Made by a program: the position numbers and the translations under genes. Of a stretch of DNA of 10,213 nt, positions 5,316 through 10,213 are shown in pieces (within the stretch, counting starts at the first letter, position 1; each line of letters starts with the position of its first letter). Location: assembly GCA_050259035.1 (NCBI GenBank), contig JBLMZW010000034.1, forward strand, positions 1 through 10,213. Direction: 5' to 3'. Below the pieces are notes generated by a model that saw nothing but the letters and a program-made list of their open reading frames with translations, had not been told where the DNA came from and did no database searches. This DNA is from JBLMZW01 sp050259035. Lineage in GTDB: Bacteria > Bacillota > Syntrophomonadia > Syntrophomonadales > DTU052.

Positions 5316-6248
5316 TTATTCCTGGAAGAGGGCGGTAGACAGGTAGCGTTCACCGGTATCCGGCAATAAGACTACTATAGTCTTGCCCTGGTTCTCGGAA
5401 CGTTTAGCTATTTCTGCCGCGGCAAAAGCTGCAGCGCCGGATGAAATGCCGACCAAAATGCCCTCGGTCTTAGACAGCATACGGGCAGCCTTAAAGGCTT
5501 CCTCGGTTTTAACCGTGAAAACCTCATCGATTACCTCGGGGTTATAAACCCCGGGCACAAAACCAGCCCCGATTCCCTGCAGGGCATGAGGCCCGGGCTT
5601 TCCCCCGGAGAGTACCGGGGAATCATAAGGTTCAACCGCCACTATCTTGACCCCCGGCTTTTTGGCCTTCAGGAATTCACCTACCCCGGTTATGGTCCCT
5701 CCTGACCCAACCCCGGCCACGAATATGTCGACTTCTCCATCGGTGTCGTTCCAGATTTCGGGCCCGGTGGTCTGACGGTGAACGGCCGGGTTAGCCGGGT
5801 TTTCGAATTGCTGCGGCATATAGGCATTGGGCAATTCGGACGCCAGTTCGTTGGCTTTTTTAATGGCTCCCGCCATACCCTCAGCCCCGGGGGTTAAAAC
5901 CAGTTCGGCTCCCATGGCTTTTAAGAGGTTGAGGCGTTCCGCGCTGAAAGAATCGGGTATTACAATTATGAGACGGTAGCCACGGGCTGCAGCCACCAGG
6001 GCCAGGCCCACGCCGGTATTGCCGCTGGTGGACTCGATTATAACCGAGTCCTTATTCAGGATGCCTCTGTCTTCAGCATCCTTGATCATGGCGTATCCTA
6101 TCCGGTCCTTGGCACTGCCAGCCGGGTTGAAGTATTCCAGCTTGGCCAGCAAACGGGCGTTAAGGCCGTTGGCCCGGTTGAAATTGGTCAACTCCAAAAG
6201 GGGAGTGTTGCCGATAAGTTCAGTAATGCTTTGATATATTTTTGCCAT
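5316..6248 (-). CDS. cysK: Cysteine synthase (O-acetylserine sulfhydrylase)
   Basis: The enzyme makes L-cysteine from O-acetylserine and sulfide using pyridoxal phosphate, in the cytosol. The 310 residues are the normal family length. Visible motifs are NTPLLEL near residue 14, NPAGSAKDR with the PLP-binding Lys47, the substrate-loop STSGNTG (74-80), the phosphate-binding GSGGTITG (181-188), GISSGAA (268-273) with the serine that contacts the PLP ring nitrogen, and LLPDTGERYLST near the end. The frame stays open further upstream, but GGAGG lies eight bases before ATG 6248 and the extra upstream residues look unlike the family, so 6248 is the start. A consensus promoter lies just upstream. The gene is divergent from tcdA and leads a minus-strand run of genes. 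A cystathionine beta-synthase-like or CysM variant is possible but less likely. Confidence 0.95.
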   Translation of the reverse strand: MAKIYQSITELIGNTPLLELTNFNRANGLNARLLAKLEYFNPAGSAKDRIGYAMIKDAEDRGILNKDSVIIESTSGNTGVGLALVAAARGYRLIIVIPDSFSAERLNLLKAMGAELVLTPGAEGMAGAIKKANELASELPNAYMPQQFENPANPAVHRQTTGPEIWNDTDGEVDIFVAGVGSGGTITGVGEFLKAKKPGVKIVAVEPYDSPVLSGGKPGPHALQGIGAGFVPGVYNPEVIDEVFTVKTEEAFKAARMLSKTEGILVGISSGAAAFAAAEIAKRSENQGKTIVVLLPDTGERYLSTALFQE

Positions 6249-6281
6249 CCTTTTATCCTCCATATAGATACGTTTTATCAA

Positions 6282-6310
6282 AATATAATCTTCGGGGTAG
6301 ACCCTGTCAA
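6282..6310 (-). promoter_or_regulatory. cysK promoter
   Basis: On the minus strand, TTGACA (6310-6305) is separated by exactly 17 bases from TATATT (6287-6282), a near-consensus vegetative promoter about 34 bases before the cysK start codon. I saw no T-box or SAM riboswitch in the very short leader, so control by a DNA-binding regulator is more likely than by leader RNA. Confidence 0.75.
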
Positions 6311-6339
6311 TCCGAGCCGCTAGCAACTCCCGCGAACTC

Positions 6340-6348
6340 TGATATAAT
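6340..6348 (+). promoter_or_regulatory. tcdA promoter, extended -10
   Basis: TGATATAAT is an extended -10 (TG-N-TATAAT), 42 bases before the tcdA ATG. The -35 region is weak, which is usual for extended -10 promoters. It lies about 30 bases from the cysK -35 on the other strand, so a regulator bound between could affect both. Confidence 0.65.
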
Positions 6349-6390
6349 GTGGTCAGGTATGGAGAGACTTCAAAATAAAAAGGTGAAACC

Positions 6391-7125
6391 ATGTTAAATG
6401 AGTTTTCCCGAACTGAATTATTGATAGGGAAGGAAGCCCTGGAAAAGCTGCGCCGGACCAAAGTAGCGGTTTTCGGAATCGGCGGGGTGGGGACTTTTGT
6501 GGTGGAAGGGTTGGCCCGGGCCGGAGTAGGGCGGCTGGTGCTGATCGATCATGATGTCGTCTGCCTGACCAACTTAAATCGCCAGATCCATGCGACCCAT
6601 AAGACTATCGGTTTGCCCAAAGTCGAAGTGATGAAAGAGCGGATACTGGATATAAACCCGCAGGCCGAAGTTGAGACCCACCAGACCTTCTATACGCCGG
6701 ATGGCGGGGATGATCTGATACGAACCGACTATGACTATATTGTTGACGCGATTGATAATGTTGCCGGAAAAATTGACCTGGCGGTCAGGGCGACTGAAAA
6801 GGGAATCCCGATAATCAGTTCCATGGGGGCGGGGAACAAACTGGATCCCTCCCAGTTTCGAATCGCCGATATTTATGAAACCTCGGTATGCCCACTGGCC
6901 CGGGTCATGCGCCGGGAACTAAGAAAACGAGGGATAACTTCTCTGAAAGTTGTCTATTCTACCGAACCGCCAGTAAAACCATTGGACTCGGAAGAGCACA
7001 TAGAAGACGAAGTGGAACCCGATTCTTGTGCAGCCAGAAAACAAACACCAGGAAGCATATCCTTTGTCCCTTCCGTGGCTGGCCTCCTAATCGCCGGGGA
7101 GGTTATAAGAGATATTATCTATTAA
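6391..7125 (+). CDS. tcdA: tRNA threonylcarbamoyladenosine dehydratase (ThiF/E1-like)
   Basis: TcdA uses ATP to cyclise t6A at position 37 of ANN-decoding tRNAs to ct6A. The 244 residues show the E1/ThiF Rossmann fold: FGIGGVGTFVVEGLARAGVG with the GxGGVG nucleotide loop (29-34), LIDHD (51-55), the TNLNRQ segment (60-65), and DYIVDAIDN (115-123). The CPLAR segment with Cys167, VVYSTEPP (187-194) and GSISFVPSVAGLLIAGEVI near the end are typical of TcdA/CsdL rather than ThiF or MoeB; no CxxC zinc pairs of MoeB are seen. AAGGTGA precedes the ATG. The gene is divergent from cysK and ends in a region with a plus-strand terminator at 7277-7316. HesA/MoeB-type adenylyltransferase is the alternative name for the superfamily. 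Confidence 0.92.
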   Translation: MLNEFSRTELLIGKEALEKLRRTKVAVFGIGGVGTFVVEGLARAGVGRLVLIDHDVVCLTNLNRQIHATHKTIGLPKVEVMKERILDINPQAEVETHQTFYTPDGGDDLIRTDYDYIVDAIDNVAGKIDLAVRATEKGIPIISSMGAGNKLDPSQFRIADIYETSVCPLARVMRRELRKRGITSLKVVYSTEPPVKPLDSEEHIEDEVEPDSCAARKQTPGSISFVPSVAGLLIAGEVIRDIIY

Positions 7126-7244
7126 AACAAATAACGATATGTGCAAAAAAAAGTACATTATGAAATAATTTGGGGTAAAATAATCAAGGACTAATTAAAG
7201 GATTTCAGCATAAGAGTATAGAAAAAGAGTTCAAGAAATTAGAA

Positions 7245-7266
7245 CGCCAGGGGTTTCCCCCTGGCG
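7245..7266 (-). terminator. Terminator of the 48-residue minus-strand ORF
   Basis: CGCCAGGGG (7245-7253) and CCCCTGGCG (7258-7266) form a perfect nine-pair stem with a four-base loop. On the minus strand it is followed by TTCTAATTTCTT, while on the plus strand no T run follows. It begins seven bases past the stop codon of the small minus-strand ORF. Confidence 0.7.
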
Positions 7267-7272
7267 GTCCGG

Positions 7273-7419
7273 CTAGGCCCTTTGGATTGTAGGGATCCAG
7301 AGGGCTTTTACCTTTTTCGCTGATTGGCAACCACGTTGCCACACGCAATAATAACATGCATGAATCCTGTGGTCGCTTCCACAACGGGACTGCTGTTTAA
7401 CAATCCTTGTAAAAGTCAT
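7273..7419 (-). CDS. Small cysteine-containing protein, 48 residues
   Basis: AAGGAGGA (7435-7428) precedes ATG 7419 by nine bases, an optimal ribosome site, and the frame runs 48 codons to TAG at 7275-7273, directly followed by a hairpin. The product starts MTFTRIVKQQSRCG and has four cysteines (13, 22, 25, 31) with a CYYC pair and aromatic residues around it (HACYYCVWQRGC), then a basic tail ending TIQRA. Four cysteines of this kind could bind one zinc or form disulfides. I do not recognise the family. It is too short for most gene finders. A plus-strand terminator stem is embedded in its last codons, so the same DNA serves both strands. The alternative is that the ribosome site is fortuitous; the stop-plus-hairpin order argues against that. 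Confidence 0.55.
   Translation of the reverse strand: MTFTRIVKQQSRCGSDHRIHACYYCVWQRGCQSAKKVKALWIPTIQRA
7277..7316 (+). terminator. Terminator of the tcdA transcript
   Basis: GCCCTTTGGAT (7277-7287) pairs with ATCCAGAGGGC (7295-7305) over eleven positions including one G-U, with a seven-base loop, followed by TTTTACCTTTTT. It lies 150 bases past tcdA and inside the 3' part of the small minus-strand ORF. Confidence 0.8.
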
Positions 7420-7730
7420 GGTATGCATCCTCCTTTCCAAGAATATCTATGTTAAAAGCACTAAGCTTGTCGCCCCAATTTCAACAATCCGATGTGCTAC
7501 ACATAGAAATTCCCTTTAGGGGAAATGCATTTCCGCAATCCTAACCTAACCGAACAACCATATATTAGCATATAGTGGATAAATTTTGAAGATCCATAGA
7601 AGCTTTGATAAAACTTGACCTCGTAATCGCCATAAGAGGTTTTAAGAAGAAATCCCAGTAATAAGATAACAACTCTTCCTGAGTTCGGCAAAAACCCCGT
7701 CATTTCAAGGAAAAGTCACATAAAAAACGC
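7420..7730. other. AT-rich stretch without a convincing gene
   Basis: A 68-codon minus-strand frame (7497-7703) exists but has no ribosome site and an unremarkable hydrophobic/aromatic composition, so I do not call it. The notable structure is the perfect 14-base palindrome GGAAATGCATTTCC at 7521-7534, next to a small TTCCC/GGGAA hairpin (7510-7524). Otherwise I see nothing here. Confidence 0.6.
7521..7534. repeat. Perfect 14-base palindrome
   Basis: GGAAATGCATTTCC is its own reverse complement. It lies about 100 bases upstream of the 48-residue ORF on that ORF's strand and about 200 bases upstream of the promoter at 7731. It could be a regulator-binding site, though this is not shown. Confidence 0.7.
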
Positions 7731-7759
7731 TTAACAATTAAGGTATTTAGGTATACAAT
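7731..7759 (+). promoter_or_regulatory. Promoter of the 30-codon peptide gene
   Basis: TTAACA (7731-7736), 17 bases, TACAAT (7754-7759). Transcription would start near 7766. Between start and ribosome site lie the inverted repeats AAATATT/AATATTT (7771-7789) and TCACA/TGTGA (7777-7793), possible operator or leader-fold sequences. Confidence 0.7.
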
Positions 7760-7806
7760 AAGAGAGGTGGAAATATTCACACAATATTTGTGAGGGGAGG
7801 AATTGA

Positions 7807-7899
7807 ATGACTAAGGAATTAATTGATGAGATTCTTATCAGTATCGGGCTTGAGCATATTGAATCCGATGAAGAAACTCAGGATGACGAACAAAACTAA
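7807..7899 (+). CDS. Small acidic peptide, 30 residues
   Basis: GGGGAGG (7794-7800) lies six bases before ATG 7807, and the frame has 30 codons ending in TAA. The first half is an amphipathic helix candidate (MTKELIDEILISIGLEHI) and the second half is almost all Asp, Glu, Gln and Asn (ESDEETQDDEQN). There is no Cys, no double-glycine leader site and no signal peptide. A consensus-like promoter is upstream and two hairpins with a T run follow, so it forms a unit of its own with a transcript of about 195 bases. It might be a small regulatory peptide, a partner-binding peptide, or a dual-function RNA. It resembles no family I can name. Confidence 0.6.
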   Translation: MTKELIDEILISIGLEHIESDEETQDDEQN

Positions 7900-7904
7900 G
7901 ACCC

Positions 7905-7925
7905 GGAATTAGAAAGGCTAATTCC
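7905..7925 (+). other. Perfect 8-base hairpin after the small peptide
   Basis: GGAATTAG and CTAATTCC pair around AAAGG. There is no T run after it, so it is a transcript element upstream of the terminator at 7926-7959 and may stabilise the RNA or be part of a structured 3' end. Confidence 0.65.
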
Positions 7926-7959
7926 AAAGCGCTCCGATCCAAAACCTCGGGGCTTTTTT
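7926..7959 (+). terminator. Terminator of the small peptide transcript
   Basis: GCTCCGA (7931-7937) pairs with TCGGGGC (7947-7953) with one G-U pair and a nine-base loop, followed by TTTTTT (7954-7959) with A residues on the 5' side. Confidence 0.85.
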
Positions 7960-8028
7960 AATGCCCATTTTTATTCCTCCGAATCCTGTTGGGGTGCTTG
8001 CATCTGACTGGGAAAAGCAATGCGGGCA

Positions 8029-8082
8029 AACCACCTTCCCCCCCGGAGTAAATACCATCCGAAGACCACATATAAGGTGGTT
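8029..8082. repeat. 9-base inverted repeat with competing arm
   Basis: AACCACCTT (8029-8037) and AAGGTGGTT (8074-8082) are perfect complements 36 bases apart. The interior has a second pair, CGGA/TCCG (8044-8061), and a further ACCAC (8065-8069) that could pair with the same GTGGT as the outer arm. No gene is credible between 7960 and 8118. Confidence 0.6.
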
Positions 8083-8118
8083 GAAAATAGGTGACCGATT
8101 ATCGTGGGCTAAGGTAGA

Positions 8119-8565
8119 TTAAAACCATCCCCCAAAAAACTCAGATAGATTCAGTCTGCCATTGACAATAGCCGTCTTGACCTGTGTACCTAACACTCTT
8201 TTTTGTTGTCCGCCCTTTTCAAACACATGCATGCTGCCTAGCTGTTCTTCCCGGTTTTCCTTCCAGCCGTTCATCTCCATGTATTTGCGGAAGACCTCGA
8301 AATCGTCTTCGTTTTTATTGATTTTCACATAATACTGCTCCATAATTAGGGACTTTGTAACTTTAGTATCAGTTGAGGCTAACTTAGCGATTGGAAATGT
8401 AAATAAACAGAAGGCCAGAAGAATCACCATTAAAATTATCTCTGCAATTATTCTTTTCAGCTTAATAACCCCCCTGCCAAACAGTATAATATTCCCAAGA
8501 AAACGATGCCACAACTTTTTGACAATTTTAAGATTAATTCGACTATTTCTCTCCACGTTTAACAA
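8119..8565 (-). CDS. Hypothetical single-pass membrane protein
   Basis: The longest frame begins at a TTG (8565) and encodes 148 residues. One strong hydrophobic span (IIAEIILMVILLAFCLFTFP, about 39-58) is preceded by basic residues, so the C-terminal part (about 85 residues) is predicted to be outside the membrane. That part contains the helix DDFEVFRKYMEMNGWKENRE, then MHVFEKGGQQKRVLGTQVKT and a Gly/Trp/Phe end. I do not recognise the family. The start is unsettled. No ribosome site is clear before 8565, while GGGGGG at 8474-8469 lies eight bases before an in-frame CTG (8460) that would begin just ahead of the membrane span. This would give 113 residues, a more usual N-terminus for such a protein. 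It is divergent from the DUF3795 gene and not obviously part of an operon. Confidence 0.65.
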   Translation of the reverse strand: MLNVERNSRINLKIVKKLWHRFLGNIILFGRGVIKLKRIIAEIILMVILLAFCLFTFPIAKLASTDTKVTKSLIMEQYYVKINKNEDDFEVFRKYMEMNGWKENREEQLGSMHVFEKGGQQKRVLGTQVKTAIVNGRLNLSEFFGGWF

Positions 8566-8659
8566 CTATGAACTATTAAAATAATTATCGTAATAAAGTG
8601 GCGAAAATTTTAAAATGAAAAATTAGAAGGGAAAGTTGAAGCCAGAAGGGGGTTAGAAA

Positions 8660-9073
8660 ATGGCCAAGCTTACCAGCTGCGGAGATGATTGTGATCATTG
8701 CCCCAGGTATTTTTTCAACATAAATAATGATATTGAGAAGGCCAAAGAAGTTGCGGAGTTATGGTTCAGATGCGGTTGGAGGGATAGGATTGTCGGCCCG
8801 GATGAAATCGTCTGTAAAGGCTGTTTCCCAGAAAACTGGTGTAGATACGGAATCAGCCGGTGTACTGCCGAAAAAGGGATTCCAAACTGCGGAGAATGTG
8901 ACGCTTATCCCTGCGAAAGGATAGAAGAGGCATTTCAAAGAGCAGCCATGCAAACTGACCACCTCAAAAAAATATGCACGAAAGAAGAATACGAAGTGCT
9001 CGAGAAGGCATTTTTCTTTAAAAAGCAGTATTTAGATCAAGTGAATAGAAAGTGCAAAATCAGCGTGAAATGA
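8660..9073 (+). CDS. DUF3795 cysteine-rich protein
   Basis: AGAAGGGGG lies about seven bases before ATG 8660. The 137 residues contain eleven cysteines up to residue 106: CGDDCDHCP at the start (7, 11, 14), Cys38, CKGC (52, 55), Cys61, Cys68, and CGECDAYPC (77, 80, 85), with Cys106 and Cys132 later. This pattern, beginning CGxxCxxC with a later CxxC and CxxYPC, is the signature of DUF3795 proteins, widespread in anaerobic bacteria and archaea. Their function is not established; binding of zinc or an iron-sulfur cluster is inferred from the cysteines. It is the first gene of a plus-strand run, 20 bases before the cupin gene, so co-transcription is likely. Confidence 0.85.
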   Translation: MAKLTSCGDDCDHCPRYFFNINNDIEKAKEVAELWFRCGWRDRIVGPDEIVCKGCFPENWCRYGISRCTAEKGIPNCGECDAYPCERIEEAFQRAAMQTDHLKKICTKEEYEVLEKAFFFKKQYLDQVNRKCKISVK

Positions 9074-9093
9074 AGGGAGGGGAGAACCTACAT

Positions 9094-9435
9094 ATGAACG
9101 ATTTCCCGGAGTTTATGAAGAACCCTAGGGATGCCATAGCATCGGGAGATCAAAGCAGGGGCGTTAGGGGTTATGTTTACGATGGTGTCGGTGGGGGCCA
9201 AATGGCATACTGGACCTGCGAAATAGACGGAGTATCTGCCGAACACGCCCATGAGTTCGATGAGTATTTTGTAGTTGTTAACGGTGAATATGTGCTTATA
9301 ATTGAAGGAAATAAAATTACTATGAGAACTGGCGACGAATACTATATTCCTCAGGGGGTGCCTCATGCGGGAGAGTTCGTTGCAGGAACCAGGACCATCC
9401 ATGCTTTTGGCGGTAAAAGGGCCGAACGGGCTTAG
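9094..9435 (+). CDS. Small cupin-domain protein
   Basis: The 113-residue protein is one cupin barrel. Motif 1 is GVSAEHAHEFDEYFVVVNG, giving His51, His53 and Glu57, and motif 2 is GDEYYIPQGVPHAGEF, giving His91; together these are the usual 3-His/1-Glu metal site. The reaction cannot be told from sequence, since cupins of this size include isomerases, dioxygenase-like enzymes and sensors. The frame is open from an ATG at 9052 inside the preceding gene, but GGAGGGGAG (9076-9084) lies nine bases before ATG 9094, so I use 9094. It is 20 bases after the DUF3795 gene and 24 before the YciI-like gene, consistent with one operon. Confidence 0.88.
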   Translation: MNDFPEFMKNPRDAIASGDQSRGVRGYVYDGVGGGQMAYWTCEIDGVSAEHAHEFDEYFVVVNGEYVLIIEGNKITMRTGDEYYIPQGVPHAGEFVAGTRTIHAFGGKRAERA

Positions 9436-9459
9436 TTAAATACGATAGGGGGCAGCGAA

Positions 9460-9747
9460 ATGTTTTTTATCAAAGGCACATACATCAAGCCGATTGAAGA
9501 AGTGGATAATGTACTACCAGCCCATTACGAGTTTCTGGAGAAATATTTTGCGCAGAAAAAGTTCGTCCTCGCCGGGAGAAGGGTTCCAAGGAACGGAGGG
9601 ATCATACTCTGCAACGCCAAGGATCAAAAAGAAGTTGAAGAGATTCTTAAGGAAGATGTCTTTTATGAAAAAAACATCATGCAATATGAGATCATAGAAT
9701 TTACCCCAACTAAATACCTGGATGAACTTAAAGGATTAATGGGCTAA
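9460..9747 (+). CDS. YciI-like protein
   Basis: The 95 residues show the ferredoxin-like YciI fold: a first strand (MFFIKGTYIKP), a helix with His22 (LPAHYEFLEKYFAQKKFVLA), a GR-RVPRNGGIIL strand pair, a helix (KEVEEILKEDVFYEKN) with Asp66, and YEIIEFTP at the end. YciI proteins have a conserved His-Asp pair and have been linked to dehalogenase-like or other small-molecule chemistry, but no substrate is known here. A GGGGG stretch precedes the ATG. It is the third gene of the plus-strand cluster; the neighbouring cupin suggests a shared small-molecule pathway, by inference only. Confidence 0.8.
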   Translation: MFFIKGTYIKPIEEVDNVLPAHYEFLEKYFAQKKFVLAGRRVPRNGGIILCNAKDQKEVEEILKEDVFYEKNIMQYEIIEFTPTKYLDELKGLMG

Positions 9748-9793
9748 TAGCCTTAATACAGGCAGTTTATAAAGGGAATAGGGAGAGTTAGTA

Positions 9794-10201
9794 ATGGGGA
9801 AGTGTATTTACTGCAGCCAGGATACAACAGAAAAGATTCCTTTAGATATTGCTTCTGGAACCAAGGATCAATACTGTTGTTCTGATGTTTGTAAAGAAGA
9901 AATATTGAAATATACCAATGATGTAGAGAGTCATAAGTGGTGGTTTCTGGGATTAATGTTGGGATCAGTTTTCATCATGGTTATGGCCAACGGGGTAATA
10001 AGTGCTCTAAATCTTAATCCCCGGTATACGCTGGTTACTACCTGCGTGGCAGTGGCTATTATAGGACTTGCAGTTATCAGGTTCCCTTTTGTGACACCTC
10101 AAACTGTTCAATTATTTGGCATTAAAAAATCAAAGATAATTGCCAGATTTCTAGGGCTGTTTTTGATTGTTTTCGGAATTGTCATGACTATCTTCTGTTG
10201 A
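9794..10201 (+). CDS. Zinc-ribbon-like membrane protein, 135 residues
   Basis: GGGAGAG precedes ATG 9794. The N-terminus carries CIYC (4, 7) and CCSDVC (28, 29, 33), the spacing of a small treble-clef or zinc-ribbon knuckle of the kind that follows a membrane anchor in many Firmicute proteins. Three hydrophobic spans follow at about 50-72, 79-97 and 114-134. The protein is small and likely sits in the cytoplasmic membrane with the zinc knuckle inside. I do not recognise a specific family. It begins 46 bases after the YciI-like gene, so it may belong to the same transcript, although its different character makes that less certain. The window ends 12 bases past its stop. Confidence 0.75.
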   Translation: MGKCIYCSQDTTEKIPLDIASGTKDQYCCSDVCKEEILKYTNDVESHKWWFLGLMLGSVFIMVMANGVISALNLNPRYTLVTTCVAVAIIGLAVIRFPFVTPQTVQLFGIKKSKIIARFLGLFLIVFGIVMTIFC

Positions 10202-10213
10202 AATTAAAACCGG

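Noticed and set aside
6249..6461. N-terminal extension of cysK up to 6461
   Set aside because: It would overlap tcdA and the cysK promoter; the start at 6248 has a good ribosome site and matches the family length.
7497..7703. Minus-strand 68-codon frame
   Set aside because: No ribosome site and no recognisable domain; the composition fits chance in AT-rich DNA.
7920..7970. Minus-strand 16-codon frame preceded by GGAGG
   Set aside because: It has a good ribosome site but is very short, and most of it is the antisense of the terminator stem.
7961..8121. Plus-strand frame of about 52 codons after the small-peptide terminator
   Set aside because: It starts right after a T run with no ribosome site and runs into the end of a gene on the other strand.

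Overview
The window looks like a chromosomal segment of a spore-former-type anaerobic Firmicute (class Clostridia; Syntrophomonadaceae or Peptococcaceae-like is my guess). The grounds are strong purine-rich Shine-Dalgarno sites, compact Rho-independent terminators, a clostridial-type cysteine synthase (NPAGSAKDR signature), a UPF0316/DUF2179 membrane protein, DUF3795 and TcdA. No species can be named from sequence alone.

Layout. (1) Bases 1-3840 are AT-rich, accessory-looking DNA. They hold the 3' part of a SHOCT/PH-like protein gene, an unknown 129-residue ORF with a possible overlapping leader ORF, an unknown 147-residue gene, and a 325-residue protein made of two PH-like modules. Two long direct repeats (about 1403-1788 and 3546-3835) flank the last two genes. 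Each repeat carries several copies of the palindrome GGGTAA-TTT-TTACCC set 33 or 75 bases apart. (2) Bases 3848-6248 are more GC-rich and hold four minus-strand genes. In transcription order these are cysK, a 78-residue unknown, a UPF0316/DUF2179 membrane protein and an encapsulated-ferritin-like protein, with a terminator hairpin in the short gap before the DUF2179 gene. (3) tcdA is divergent from cysK; both have readable promoters in the gap between them. (4) Bases 7126-8118 carry no large gene. They hold back-to-back terminators, a 48-codon cysteine-containing minus-strand ORF with an excellent ribosome site, a 14-base perfect palindrome, and a self-contained transcription unit (promoter, 30-codon acidic peptide, two hairpins). 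(5) A minus-strand single-pass membrane protein is divergent from a tight plus-strand cluster: DUF3795 cysteine-rich protein, small cupin, YciI-like protein, then a zinc-ribbon-like membrane protein.

How the parts relate. cysK makes cysteine, and tcdA modifies the t6A base of tRNA; TcdA is linked to cysteine-desulfurase chemistry in other bacteria, but no such partner is visible here. The DUF3795-cupin-YciI trio is spaced like one operon of small metal- or small-molecule-binding proteins. The most novel-looking material is the repeat-flanked PH-module cassette, the two very small genes around 7.3 and 7.8 kb, and the regularly phased palindromes. No tRNA, rRNA, CRISPR array or intact transposase was seen.
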